Made by a program: the position numbers and the translations under genes. The notes under the pieces were generated by a model that saw only the letters and a program-made list of their open reading frames with translations, ran no database searches and was not told the DNA's origin. Source: Euryarchaeota archaeon UBA88 (GTDB lineage Archaea > Thermoplasmatota > Poseidoniia > Poseidoniales > Poseidoniaceae). Taken from it: a stretch of DNA of 8,284 nucleotides. Of the stretch, positions 1-5,937 are shown in pieces. The stretch is from NCBI GenBank assembly GCA_002499545.1, contig DAME01000010.1, positions 1 to 8,284 of the forward strand. Reading direction: 5' to 3'. Position 1 is the stretch's first letter. Every line of letters starts with the position of its first letter.

Positions 1-477
1 GCCGAGGTTCACGACGGTGTCGATTGCCCGGGGTGTGGTAGCGCTCTTTCAAACGAGGAGTGGCTGAGTGCTTTAGTCGGATTTGTGTCGGGAGCACGTG
101 ATTTTGAAATCGGCAATCCCGTACGCGCACGGATTGTCCAAACGTTGCAAAATACTGCAACGAACATGGACACGCCTCACCCACGCGATGTGTGGGAGTT
201 GAGCATCGTATCACGGCTGATGAATGAGATTGAACGAATTGTTCAAGCAGAAGTTCTCCGAACATCAGCAGATCAAACAGAAGTCAAATACACGGTATCT
301 GAAGTACAAGACATGCTCGATGCAACCGCTTTGGAAACGCGAAACACGATGCTGACCGAGGTCTGGGATGAGGCGGTTCTCCAAGTTCAAATGGCACTGG
401 AACCAGAACTAAGAAAGCAAATCGAGCAGGAACTCTGGGTTGAATTTGAGGCTGAACTTCAGCGCAGAACTGCTTAG
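1..477 (+). CDS. Hypothetical protein with CPGC knuckle, 3' part only (5' truncated by window)
   Basis: The reading frame is open from the first base to the TAG at 475-477, so about 158 C-terminal residues are visible. A GTG at 85 could serve as a start. However, the frame upstream codes for a plausible CPGCG knuckle (visible residues 9-13), so the gene most likely begins outside the window. One CxxC pair alone would be half of a zinc ribbon; the other pair would have to lie upstream. The remainder is soluble, strongly helical and acidic. Its last ~50 residues are rich in Glu, Gln and Leu and look like an amphipathic or coiled-coil helix. No membrane segment is seen. The gene ends 4 bases inside the convergent dehydrogenase gene. 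The family is not recognised; a zinc-ribbon plus coiled-coil adaptor is one guess. Coding status is well supported; function is unknown. Confidence 0.75.
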   Translation, partial: AEVHDGVDCPGCGSALSNEEWLSALVGFVSGARDFEIGNPVRARIVQTLQNTATNMDTPHPRDVWELSIVSRLMNEIERIVQAEVLRTSADQTEVKYTVSEVQDMLDATALETRNTMLTEVWDEAVLQVQMALEPELRKQIEQELWVEFEAELQRRTA

Positions 478-1670
478 AATTGTTCCTTGAGTTTCGACGA
501 CAACCGGTCAGCAATACTTTTGCCAACGCTTGAGCAACTTGCACTGCCGCCCAAATCGTAGGTGAGGGAATCGCCACTTCGCAAATGGTCAGCAACGCTT
601 TGGTCAATCAACTGTCCAATCTGGACCAATTCATCATCGTTGTTCTTTCGCCCCAACCAGTCCATCATCATTTGAATCGAATTGATGCTGGCAATCGGAT
701 TCACCTTGTCCATGCCGGCATATTTGGGGGCAGAGCCGTGAACCGGTTCGAAAAAGGCGTGCTTGTCGCCAATATTTCCAGACGCAGCCATACCCATTCC
801 ACCTTGGAGCACTGCACCAAGGTCGGTAGCAATGTCGCCAAACATGTTGGATGTTACGACGACATCGTAACTTTCTGGACTTCGAGTGATCCATTGTGTG
901 AACGCGTCAATATATCCATAATCGAGTTCTGCGCTTGGGTAGTGTTTGGACACCTTGTCAAACGTCCTGCGGAACAATTGGCAGCCGCGCGTGACGTTTG
1001 ATTTATCGATGCAAGAGACCCGCTTCACGCCGTCAATCGGTGCTCCATTACGCGTTTCAGCGATTTCAAAACCCATTCGAATGAGACGCTCACTGCCGTG
1101 CTCGGAAATTGGCCGAGGGTCGTAAGCGACTTCTCCCTCAAGTCCGGGGAAGGTCATTTCCGGGGGCTCATAGGGTGGTCGCCCCATTGCTCTGTCAGCA
1201 CTGCGACGTAGAAGTGAGTGATACAACCCTTCGGTGTTCTCACGAAGAATGGTCATGTCTACCATACCGGGTTCCCAAATTTGAGTGAACTTACCGTGGA
1301 CTTTGTGAGGCACTCCTTCGTAGAGTTTGATTGGGCGAACGTTTGCATACAAATCCAAGCCACTGCGCAATCCCAGAATCACCGAACCTCCAGCGAGATC
1401 GCCGTTTGGAAGAAAGGCGTTTGGGTGGCCAATAGCGCCCAAGAAGATGGCGTCTGCTTCATCTCGACAGAAATCAAACGAACCTTCCGCCCATTCCTCT
1501 CCAGTTTCATGATACAGTTGTCCGCCGCATTCAATCACGGTTTGCTCAAAGCCCTGATTTGTGTTGGCTTCGATTGTATTCAGTATCCGCTGAGCCTCAA
1601 CTGCAACTTCTCTTCCAGTCCCATCGCCGGGTAAAATTCCAATTCGATGGTCTGCCATGAATTTCGCCAT
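474..1670 (-). CDS. Isocitrate/isopropylmalate dehydrogenase family protein (beta-decarboxylating dehydrogenase)
   Basis: This 398-residue enzyme is full length for the family that oxidises and decarboxylates 2-hydroxy acids (isocitrate, 3-isopropylmalate, homoisocitrate, tartrate) with NAD(P)+ and Mg2+/Mn2+ in the cytoplasm. It opens with the GILPGDGTG strand-turn (residues 11-19). Substrate and metal ligands are all present: R102 and R112 in LRSGLDLYANVRP, R143 and Y150 in RENTEGLY, K223 in DKSNV, D255, and D279/D283 in MFGDIATD. The cofactor loop EPVHGSAPKYAG (308-319) followed by DKVNP has Lys-Tyr where NAD-dependent isopropylmalate dehydrogenases usually have Asp-Ile. Lys-Tyr is the pair that binds the 2'-phosphate in NADP-dependent isocitrate dehydrogenase. 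Substrate specificity cannot be fixed from motifs. The ATG at 1670 is preferred because AGGGG lies 6 bases upstream; an in-frame ATG 4 codons later is possible. It stands alone, with no leu or citrate-cycle partners in the window. Confidence 0.93.
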   Translation of the reverse strand: MAKFMADHRIGILPGDGTGREVAVEAQRILNTIEANTNQGFEQTVIECGGQLYHETGEEWAEGSFDFCRDEADAIFLGAIGHPNAFLPNGDLAGGSVILGLRSGLDLYANVRPIKLYEGVPHKVHGKFTQIWEPGMVDMTILRENTEGLYHSLLRRSADRAMGRPPYEPPEMTFPGLEGEVAYDPRPISEHGSERLIRMGFEIAETRNGAPIDGVKRVSCIDKSNVTRGCQLFRRTFDKVSKHYPSAELDYGYIDAFTQWITRSPESYDVVVTSNMFGDIATDLGAVLQGGMGMAASGNIGDKHAFFEPVHGSAPKYAGMDKVNPIASINSIQMMMDWLGRKNNDDELVQIGQLIDQSVADHLRSGDSLTYDLGGSASCSSVGKSIADRLSSKLKEQF

Positions 1671-1759
1671 GAAGAACCCCTACATGAAGACGCGCCCTTT
1701 CACATGATGGTTCTACGATTCACCTTCGACCTGCGTTTATCCAGCGGCAAGGGGTTAGC

Positions 1760-1819
1760 GTCCACTGGAAATAAATTCACCGACTGAAACCTTACCAGCA
1801 CTGTCTTTTTCCAGTGGAC
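1760..1819. repeat. Perfect 12-bp inverted repeat in divergent promoter region
   Basis: GTCCACTGGAAA (1760-1771) is matched exactly by its reverse complement TTTCCAGTGGAC (1808-1819), with 36 bases between the arms. The arm centres are 48 bp apart. The left arm abuts the AAATAAATT TATA-like stretch, and the right arm covers the alternative GTG start at 1814. It could be a pair of regulator half-sites controlling one or both divergent genes, or it could form a long-loop hairpin in a transcript. The repeat is directly visible; the regulatory role is inferred. Confidence 0.6.
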
Positions 1820-1845
1820 AAATGGGTTTTATGGACGACAGGACA

Positions 1846-1853
1846 ATTGATAG
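1846..1853 (+). promoter_or_regulatory. TATA-like box for the gene at 1877
   Basis: TTGATAGG is centred about 27 bases before the ATG at 1877, the distance expected for a leaderless archaeal transcript. No Shine-Dalgarno sequence precedes that ATG. The match is weak (GATA rather than TATA), but its placement agrees with boxes before 2591, 3249 and 4311. Confidence 0.35.
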
Positions 1854-1876
1854 GCCGTCATGCTGCAACAACCACC

Positions 1877-2527
1877 ATGAGCGATAAACAACACAAAACC
1901 GCTGAGAACCATCTTTCTCTCGAACTCATGCCTGAGGAGGTGCAGCGGCTCGCTCAAGTCATGCTCGGTATCAATCCGGAGTGGACACTGGAATCGTGGC
2001 TTTCGCTACAAGCGACCATGGCTTTGGATTTAGTCGCCCTCGATCTCGACCGAGAACGGTTTACACTCGAGCAACGCATCCATCGCCTCGAAGCAATCAG
2101 CCAACGTCTTGAATCAGTCAATGACAAGGAAATTGACCCTCATCAACGCAATATTTTCGATTGCTTTGACCTAGATACTGAACATTCACTGCACGGGCTT
2201 GGTGCGCGAGCTGCGTACTTAGAAGACAGATCTGTAAAAGCGGCTCAAGAAGATCCTATCCTTCACCCAGCCAGCGATTTCATTGAATTACTCCCCGATG
2301 AAGGAAGTGACGACCCCTTGCTCGCCGTCGCATGCCAAATGCTACTCATTTGTGTTGAATCTGAAATTGGCCGAGGCAAACCTCATGCAACGCTTGATGC
2401 GATTTTCAAAGCCATGAACGAAAACAGAGTGTCTGCAGAGGAAATTGATGAAGCCCTTGACCACCTTCTCATGAACGGTTTACTCATCGAAGTGGACGAC
2501 GACTGTTTTGCGCCACTCAGCTCCTAA
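1877..2527 (+). CDS. Hypothetical protein with possible C-terminal winged-helix domain
   Basis: This is a soluble, acidic protein of 216 residues. The frame can be read from a GTG at 1814, but that adds 21 residues rich in Trp, Thr and hydrophobic side chains unlike the rest of the protein, and it overlaps the 12-bp repeat arm. The ATG at 1877, with a TATA-like box ~27 bases upstream, is therefore preferred. Residues 12-55 (a strand-like HLSLEL followed by two helices) loosely resemble a ribbon-helix-helix. Residues 58-85 look like a charged coiled-coil helix. Residues ~146-213 follow a helix-helix-helix-wing pattern (SAEEIDEALDHLLMNGLL then a short strand and FAPL), reminiscent of winged-helix domains at the C-termini of archaeal replication and transcription proteins. 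DNA binding is therefore possible but unproven. No family is recognised with confidence. It is followed at 2591 by genes for membrane proteins that may or may not be functionally linked. Confidence 0.8.
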   Translation: MSDKQHKTAENHLSLELMPEEVQRLAQVMLGINPEWTLESWLSLQATMALDLVALDLDRERFTLEQRIHRLEAISQRLESVNDKEIDPHQRNIFDCFDLDTEHSLHGLGARAAYLEDRSVKAAQEDPILHPASDFIELLPDEGSDDPLLAVACQMLLICVESEIGRGKPHATLDAIFKAMNENRVSAEEIDEALDHLLMNGLLIEVDDDCFAPLSS

Positions 2528-2542
2528 ATCAATGGGGTCCCC

Positions 2543-2557
2543 GAGGCCTCCCGCCTC
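2543..2557 (+). terminator. Short GC-rich hairpin after the gene ending at 2527
   Basis: GAGGC (2543-2547) and GCCTC (2553-2557) can pair around a 5-base loop. They are preceded by the self-complementary GGGGTCCCC (2534-2542) and followed by AATTCATTATAG. The hairpin sits between a stop codon and the next likely promoter, where a terminator would be expected. There is no clean T-run, so the call is tentative; it could equally be a chance structure. Confidence 0.25.
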
Positions 2558-2562
2558 AATTC

Positions 2563-2570
2563 ATTATAGG
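2563..2570 (+). promoter_or_regulatory. TATA-like box for the gene at 2591
   Basis: ATTATAGG is centred about 25 bases before the ATG at 2591, which has no Shine-Dalgarno sequence. The spacing fits a leaderless archaeal mRNA starting at or next to the ATG. Together with the hairpin just upstream, it suggests that a new transcript starts here. Confidence 0.45.
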
Positions 2571-2590
2571 TGCGGCGTCGAACTTGACCC

Positions 2591-3214
2591 ATGGGAATAG
2601 TACGTACAATCCTCGTTGGGATGTTCACGTGGGCGATTTTAACCGAAGTCCAAGTGAGCCCGTCTTTGGCACTTTGCAGTGCCGTAGTGGCTGCATTCTT
2701 TTCAGAATCTGCCCAACACCGAGCCTATCAAAACAAGTTAATTGCTCACGGCCAAGGGCTAAAGCGACAGTTGAATCTCTCATCGAATCGAATAGAGAAG
2801 CTTCAAGTTCATTTGACAGAGACCAACTCCCGTCTGCAAGGGGCTGTCGAAGAAATTCATCGTAGGGATACGATTGGAAGTCCCGCAACCAGAAAACTAC
2901 TTGCGCGTCAAGAAGAGGCCATGATGGCTCAGTCACGAGCGATTGAGAGCAGAGGCGATCGCAACGAAGTTCTCTTGGACAGTCTCGAACGACTTCTTAT
3001 GATGCAGTCAGACCAGACTTCCCGTATTCAGATGACTTTGGCGGATGTCTTGACTCAACTTGCTCTTGAACCGAGGCAAAACGTCACGATGTCGGACAGC
3101 GTTTTGGTTCAAGAGCATACCAATCCAGCACCTTATCCACGGTCTGCAAGTACTCGTCCTTCGGCCCCTTCGAACACCTCGATGAACGGTATTCTTGCAG
3201 ATTTATTCGATTAG
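2591..3214 (+). CDS. Membrane-anchored coiled-coil protein, unknown function
   Basis: This protein has 207 residues. Two short hydrophobic stretches near the N-terminus (about residues 4-19 and 24-38) separated by a polar turn suggest a helical hairpin or a single anchor. Then comes a long, highly charged helical region with coiled-coil character (about 50-95 and 100-158, rich in Glu, Gln, Arg, Leu and Met). A Pro/Ser/Thr-rich linker follows (about 178-197), and the protein ends in a short hydrophobic tail, MNGILADLFD, that could be a docking peptide. An overlapping frame beginning at 2584 lacks such organisation and is taken as a shadow. The gene is followed by two genes that also encode small two-helix membrane proteins, so a shared membrane complex is plausible but inferred. 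The protein family is not recognised. Confidence 0.75.
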   Translation: MGIVRTILVGMFTWAILTEVQVSPSLALCSAVVAAFFSESAQHRAYQNKLIAHGQGLKRQLNLSSNRIEKLQVHLTETNSRLQGAVEEIHRRDTIGSPATRKLLARQEEAMMAQSRAIESRGDRNEVLLDSLERLLMMQSDQTSRIQMTLADVLTQLALEPRQNVTMSDSVLVQEHTNPAPYPRSASTRPSAPSNTSMNGILADLFD

Positions 3215-3220
3215 ATTCCG

Positions 3221-3228
3221 ACATATTG
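3221..3228 (+). promoter_or_regulatory. TATA-like box for the gene at 3249
   Basis: ACATATTG is centred about 25 bases before the ATG at 3249, just after the stop codon of the preceding gene. A purine-rich GGAGTGGG (3241-3248) directly precedes the same ATG, so initiation could be leaderless or by ribosome binding, possibly at the ATG at 3255. Confidence 0.35.
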
Positions 3229-3248
3229 ACAGTTACGTGTGGAGTGGG

Positions 3249-3566
3249 ATGGCTATGGTCACAAAGAAAGAGGGCGCTCAACGCTTGCTTGATTCTCTGC
3301 GTTCGAAACAGAAATTACGAGGGCGTCTTGGTTTTGCAGTGGCACAAGGCCTCATCCTGAGCCTACTGATTGGATATTTCACCGAGCAATGGCGCTTCGG
3401 CCTTGCTGCACTGTTGGTGTTCGGCCTGTTGATTCAGTTTGCTTTTGAGAGGATGAAAACGTCCATCGAGGCCAGCAAACTTTCTGCTCTTAACGATTTA
3501 GGATGGAAGGAGCACGACCTCGAAGACGAGGAGTATCGTTCCCGGGCACAATCATTGCTTGCTTGA
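3249..3566 (+). CDS. Small two-helix membrane protein, unknown function
   Basis: This is a protein of 105 residues. A TTG at 3195 would extend it, but that would overlap the previous gene and add residues with no clear character. The ATG at 3249 is preferred for its TATA-like box and the GGAG just upstream; ATG 3255 is nearly as good. A basic N-terminus (about 1-26, many Lys and Arg) leads into two hydrophobic segments at about 27-44 and 49-66, joined by a short polar turn (TEQWRF). The remaining ~38 residues are charged and acidic. By the positive-inside rule both termini should face the cytoplasm. The gene ends 10 bases before the ATG of the next gene, which also encodes a two-helix protein, so the two are probably co-transcribed. 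No family is recognised. Confidence 0.7.
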   Translation: MAMVTKKEGAQRLLDSLRSKQKLRGRLGFAVAQGLILSLLIGYFTEQWRFGLAALLVFGLLIQFAFERMKTSIEASKLSALNDLGWKEHDLEDEEYRSRAQSLLA

Positions 3567-3567
3567 T

Positions 3568-3572
3568 GGTGA
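3568..3572 (+). promoter_or_regulatory. Ribosome binding site GGTGA deciding the start at 3577
   Basis: GGTGA lies 4 bases before the ATG at 3577 and matches the core complementary to the 3' end of 16S rRNA. It favours this ATG over the TTG at 3559, which overlaps the end of the upstream gene and has no such site. Confidence 0.55.
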
Positions 3573-3576
3573 AAAT

Positions 3577-4275
3577 ATGGACAATCCCGGTGCGTATTTT
3601 GCAGAGCATTACGCCCACGAACAACGCCGTCGCCGACGCCAACGTTGGACGATTCTTTGGTTCAGCCTTGCCTCAGTAGCACTGGCTGGTGGCGCATGGT
3701 ATGCCGGCTTTGGCCCCCCTCAGTTGCTTCCGTTATGGGGTGTCGTAGTTTTGACTGGCATTGGCGTCATGCTGATCGGATTCAGTAAGGGGAACAGAGA
3801 ACGCGAAGACACCCTCCTTTCGTTGGTTGAAGTCGACCCTTCACTTCTTGAGAATCGTAACAGAATGGCGCTGGTTATGGATGCTGTACAAGCCGATCAA
3901 TTCGAGTCGATTCAAGTTTCGAAGAAACACCAGCGAATGCGCGGGTCAGATGCGAAAGGGTTCACGAGTGGGGTTGTAGACTCTACCTTTGACCCGGCAC
4001 AAGACCGCCGCGACTCCAGCCTTTCAGACGGCGTCTATGCTGAACTTGAAGGGGAACTACGGCCTTCAGAAGTTTTGGTCAATGAAGCGAATCTTCGCTA
4101 CGGTGAGTTGGCTCAGAAGCGATGGGAGTCCGCGGAGTCTTCTGACGTGGATTTGATTGAAGCCGGCGTCGAACGACTTGGCGACCTGGTTCGAACTGAC
4201 TGGTTCGAAAAGAATGCGAAAGAGGGTGCAGTCAAGGAAGTAATGGACCGGAACTCGGACAATGAAACCTCCTGA
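3577..4275 (+). CDS. Two-helix membrane protein with long cytoplasmic tail, unknown function
   Basis: The protein has 232 residues from the ATG at 3577, chosen for its GGTGA site. An Arg cluster (RRRRRQR, residues 18-24) precedes membrane helix 1 (about 25-44). A short Pro-rich loop leads to helix 2 (about 53-70), which is followed by another basic stretch, so both termini should be cytoplasmic. The remaining ~160 residues are soluble, charged and predicted helical, with no enzyme motif that I recognise. The layout (two helices, then a tail) resembles the preceding 105-residue protein but the tail is much longer. The 10-base gap to that gene suggests one operon. The next gene, a nucleotidyltransferase, starts 35 bases downstream, so this membrane block could be linked to surface-sugar synthesis, but nothing in the sequence proves it. 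Confidence 0.78.
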   Translation: MDNPGAYFAEHYAHEQRRRRRQRWTILWFSLASVALAGGAWYAGFGPPQLLPLWGVVVLTGIGVMLIGFSKGNREREDTLLSLVEVDPSLLENRNRMALVMDAVQADQFESIQVSKKHQRMRGSDAKGFTSGVVDSTFDPAQDRRDSSLSDGVYAELEGELRPSEVLVNEANLRYGELAQKRWESAESSDVDLIEAGVERLGDLVRTDWFEKNAKEGAVKEVMDRNSDNETS

Positions 4276-4281
4276 GGCAAG

Positions 4282-4289
4282 CACAATAA
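4282..4289 (+). promoter_or_regulatory. TATA-like box for the sugar-nucleotide cluster at 4311
   Basis: CACAATAA (4282-4289) is centred about 25 bases before the ATG at 4311, which lacks a Shine-Dalgarno sequence. A similar ACAATACC (5072-5079) precedes the next gene at 5101 by the same distance. Both are weak boxes, but their matching position is suggestive. Confidence 0.3.
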
Positions 4290-4310
4290 CTACCACGCCA
4301 TCGGCCAACT

Positions 4311-5060
4311 ATGGAGACGAAGGCGATTCTGGTAGCAGGGGGACACGGCAGCCGCTTGTATCCGTTCACCAAATACACGCAAAAGACACTCCTCCCCTTG
4401 TACAACCGCCCCGTTATTGATTTTGCACTTGGAACAATCCGCCGTGCCGGAATCAAAGACATCACCATCATTTCCAATTCTTTCATTGGCCAAATTGCCA
4501 GCCATGTTGGGTCTGGATTCGACGATGAGCAAATCAATTATGTTTTGGAAGAAGAGCCTCAAGGAGTCAGTTATGCGCTCAATCTCGCTCGGTCATTGAA
4601 TCAAGATTGCCGCTTGTTGGTATATTTCTCCGATAACATAACCACCATTGAACTGGGTGATGAAGTTCAACGTTTTAACAGCACAGAATCAGAACCTGGT
4701 TGCGTTCTACTGGCTCGCGAAGAGCCGAATCCGGAAGCCTTTGGAGTTGCAGTACTCGATGAAGCTGGCAACGTAATTGACGTTGTTGAAAAGCCTACAC
4801 ACCCCCCCTCGAACCTTGCAATAGGCGGGATTTACTTTTTCGATGAGCGGTTTTGGAACTTCCTCGACATCGCAGAACAGCAGAAAGGAAATGATTTCTC
4901 GATTTCTGACGTCACGAGGATGTACATACAACTGGGACAAGCCCGACTTCTCACGGTTGGTGAAGAGACATGGGTTGATTGTGGAACGCCTGAATCGTTG
5001 TTCAAGGCCGGAACAATGGTCAAAGACGGGAAACTCAATCCTCAACCCTATCGAAAATAG
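4311..5060 (+). CDS. Sugar-1-phosphate nucleotidyltransferase, RmlA-like (glucose-1-phosphate thymidylyltransferase family)
   Basis: Enzymes of this family couple a sugar 1-phosphate with an NTP (often glucose-1-phosphate and dTTP) to give an NDP-sugar and pyrophosphate. The 249-residue protein keeps the landmarks: the nucleotide loop LVAGGHGSRLYPFT (7-20), KTLLPL (25-30), PQG (83-85), the metal Asp in FSDN (D108), FGVAVLD (144-150), EKP with the phosphate-binding Lys (160-162), GGIYFFD (172-178), SISD (197-200) and WVDCGT with the second metal Asp (D223). It is about 40 residues shorter than bacterial RmlA, missing the C-terminal helices that help form the allosteric site there, so it resembles short archaeal and HddC-like forms. 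The base (dTTP, UTP, CTP or GTP) and the sugar cannot be assigned. It leads a cluster with a nucleotide-sugar dehydrogenase-like gene (40 bases downstream) and a GtrA gene. Confidence 0.92.
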   Translation: METKAILVAGGHGSRLYPFTKYTQKTLLPLYNRPVIDFALGTIRRAGIKDITIISNSFIGQIASHVGSGFDDEQINYVLEEEPQGVSYALNLARSLNQDCRLLVYFSDNITTIELGDEVQRFNSTESEPGCVLLAREEPNPEAFGVAVLDEAGNVIDVVEKPTHPPSNLAIGGIYFFDERFWNFLDIAEQQKGNDFSISDVTRMYIQLGQARLLTVGEETWVDCGTPESLFKAGTMVKDGKLNPQPYRK

Positions 5061-5100
5061 CGACGGTAAAAACAATACCTTCCACCGTTCACCTCAGTCC

Positions 5101-5925
5101 ATGAAGGTCGGAATCATTGGTGCAGGAATGGTCGGCGGGGCTATCGAAACCTGCTTTGCAGATGCGCACGAACTGTTCGTGCATGACCCTGCACGTGGAA
5201 CATTGCTGACCGATGTGACCGACAACGTCGATTTCGCGTACATTGCAGTTCCCACCCCCCCACATCCAGAGACGGGTGCGTGCGATACTCGCATCGTGGA
5301 AAGCGTCTTGGACGAACTCCCCGATGGATTCACCGCAGTCATCAAAAGTTCAGTTGTACCGGGAACGACAGAGCGATACCACGACACCTATCCTCATCTG
5401 AAGATTGCGTACTCTCCGGAGTTTTTGGTCGAGCGCCAACGTTTGGAAGATTTCGCAAATCAAGACTTATTGGTGTGTGGCACTCATCATGCAGACGTTG
5501 CGGAACGGGTTTTTACCCAGCACAAAGAAGCTGGCGTTCTACGCACAGAGAACTTGTTTCACGTTACACCGACGCAAGCGGAATTGGTCAAATACACCAA
5601 GAATACCTTTTACGCTCTGAAGGTCGTCTTTGCGAATCAAATGTACGATATTTGCCAAGGAATGGGCGAGGACTGGTACACGATTCGTGACATGATTACG
5701 GCAGAACAAGCCCAACCAATCGGGCCATCTCATTTGGACCCAATCTTTGGACTGTACCGCGGGTTTGGAGGGAAGTGTCTGCCGAAAGATTCCCTCGCTC
5801 TTGGCGTTTTGGCGAATTCAATGGACTGTAAGTATTCATTCATGGATGCAATCCAAGACGACAACGCTCGACTTCGTACCCTCCTCACTGGGAAGCCCAG
5901 CGACGTGGTTACGAACGACGATTAG
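5101..5925 (+). CDS. Short UDP-glucose/GDP-mannose dehydrogenase-like protein lacking the C-terminal domain
   Basis: Family members oxidise the sugar C6 of an NDP-sugar twice, with two NAD+, to give an NDP-uronic acid. This protein has 274 residues against roughly 390-450 usually. It has the Rossmann loop GAGMVG (7-12), AVPTP (49-53), KSSVVPGTT (82-90), SPEFL (105-109), the central-helix residues K164 and N168 (ELVKYTKNTFYALK), and the nucleophile C226 in GFGGKCLPKD, followed by D230. The stretch between the first strand-helix unit and the NAD-binding AVPTP strand is about 50 residues shorter than in E. coli Ugd. The protein stops soon after the helix that follows the catalytic motif, so the C-terminal NDP-sugar-binding domain (PF03720 type) is absent. 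The ATG at 5101 is preferred: the frame is open back to 4843, but that part overlaps the nucleotidyltransferase and the Rossmann strand begins exactly at 5101. Activity is plausible; the substrate is uncertain. Confidence 0.9.
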   Translation: MKVGIIGAGMVGGAIETCFADAHELFVHDPARGTLLTDVTDNVDFAYIAVPTPPHPETGACDTRIVESVLDELPDGFTAVIKSSVVPGTTERYHDTYPHLKIAYSPEFLVERQRLEDFANQDLLVCGTHHADVAERVFTQHKEAGVLRTENLFHVTPTQAELVKYTKNTFYALKVVFANQMYDICQGMGEDWYTIRDMITAEQAQPIGPSHLDPIFGLYRGFGGKCLPKDSLALGVLANSMDCKYSFMDAIQDDNARLRTLLTGKPSDVVTNDD

Positions 5926-5928
5926 GTG
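5924..5928 (+). promoter_or_regulatory. Ribosome binding site AGGTG for the GtrA-like gene
   Basis: AGGTG overlaps the TAG stop of the dehydrogenase gene and lies 9 bases before the ATG at 5938. It supports that start and co-translation from a shared transcript. Confidence 0.45.
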
Positions 5929-5937
5929 TGATTTCCC

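Larger units (their letters stand above)
1671..1876. promoter_or_regulatory. Divergent intergenic promoter region
   Basis: About 200 bases separate the minus-strand dehydrogenase start from the preferred start of the next plus-strand gene. The region is likely to carry promoters for both. Candidate TATA-like stretches are AAATAAATT (1769-1777), which reads as a plausible box on either strand, and TTGATAGG (1846-1853), centred about 27 bases before the ATG at 1877. On the minus strand GGATAAAC (1735-1742) lies about 70 bases before the dehydrogenase start. A perfect 12-bp inverted repeat sits in the middle and is listed separately. No small reading frame here looks like a gene. Confidence 0.5.

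Noticed and set aside
284..607. Minus-strand open frame spanning the junction of the first two genes
   Set aside because: It overlaps two better-supported genes and encodes low-quality sequence.
585..1001. Plus-strand open frame of 138 codons
   Set aside because: It lies entirely inside the well-supported dehydrogenase gene on the minus strand, with no domain sense of its own.
1218..1634. Plus-strand open frame of 138 codons
   Set aside because: It is also antisense to the dehydrogenase gene; its residues show no recognisable pattern.
1814..1876. N-terminal extension (GTG at 1814) of the gene at 1877
   Set aside because: The extra residues do not resemble the rest of the protein and coincide with the inverted repeat arm; ATG 1877 has a better promoter position. 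It is kept only as an alternative.
2584..2865. Open frame overlapping the start of the coiled-coil protein gene
   Set aside because: It is short, overlaps the longer frame with clear membrane and coiled-coil organisation, and has no such organisation itself.
4707..5075. Minus-strand open frame of 122 codons
   Set aside because: It is antisense to the nucleotidyltransferase, without recognisable features.
4843..5100. 86-residue N-terminal extension of the dehydrogenase-like protein
   Set aside because: It lies in another frame of the nucleotidyltransferase gene, and the Rossmann strand begins at the ATG at 5101 as expected for the family.
5280..5690. Plus-strand open frame of 136 codons inside the dehydrogenase-like gene
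   Set aside because: It is a shifted-frame shadow of a gene with conserved catalytic motifs.
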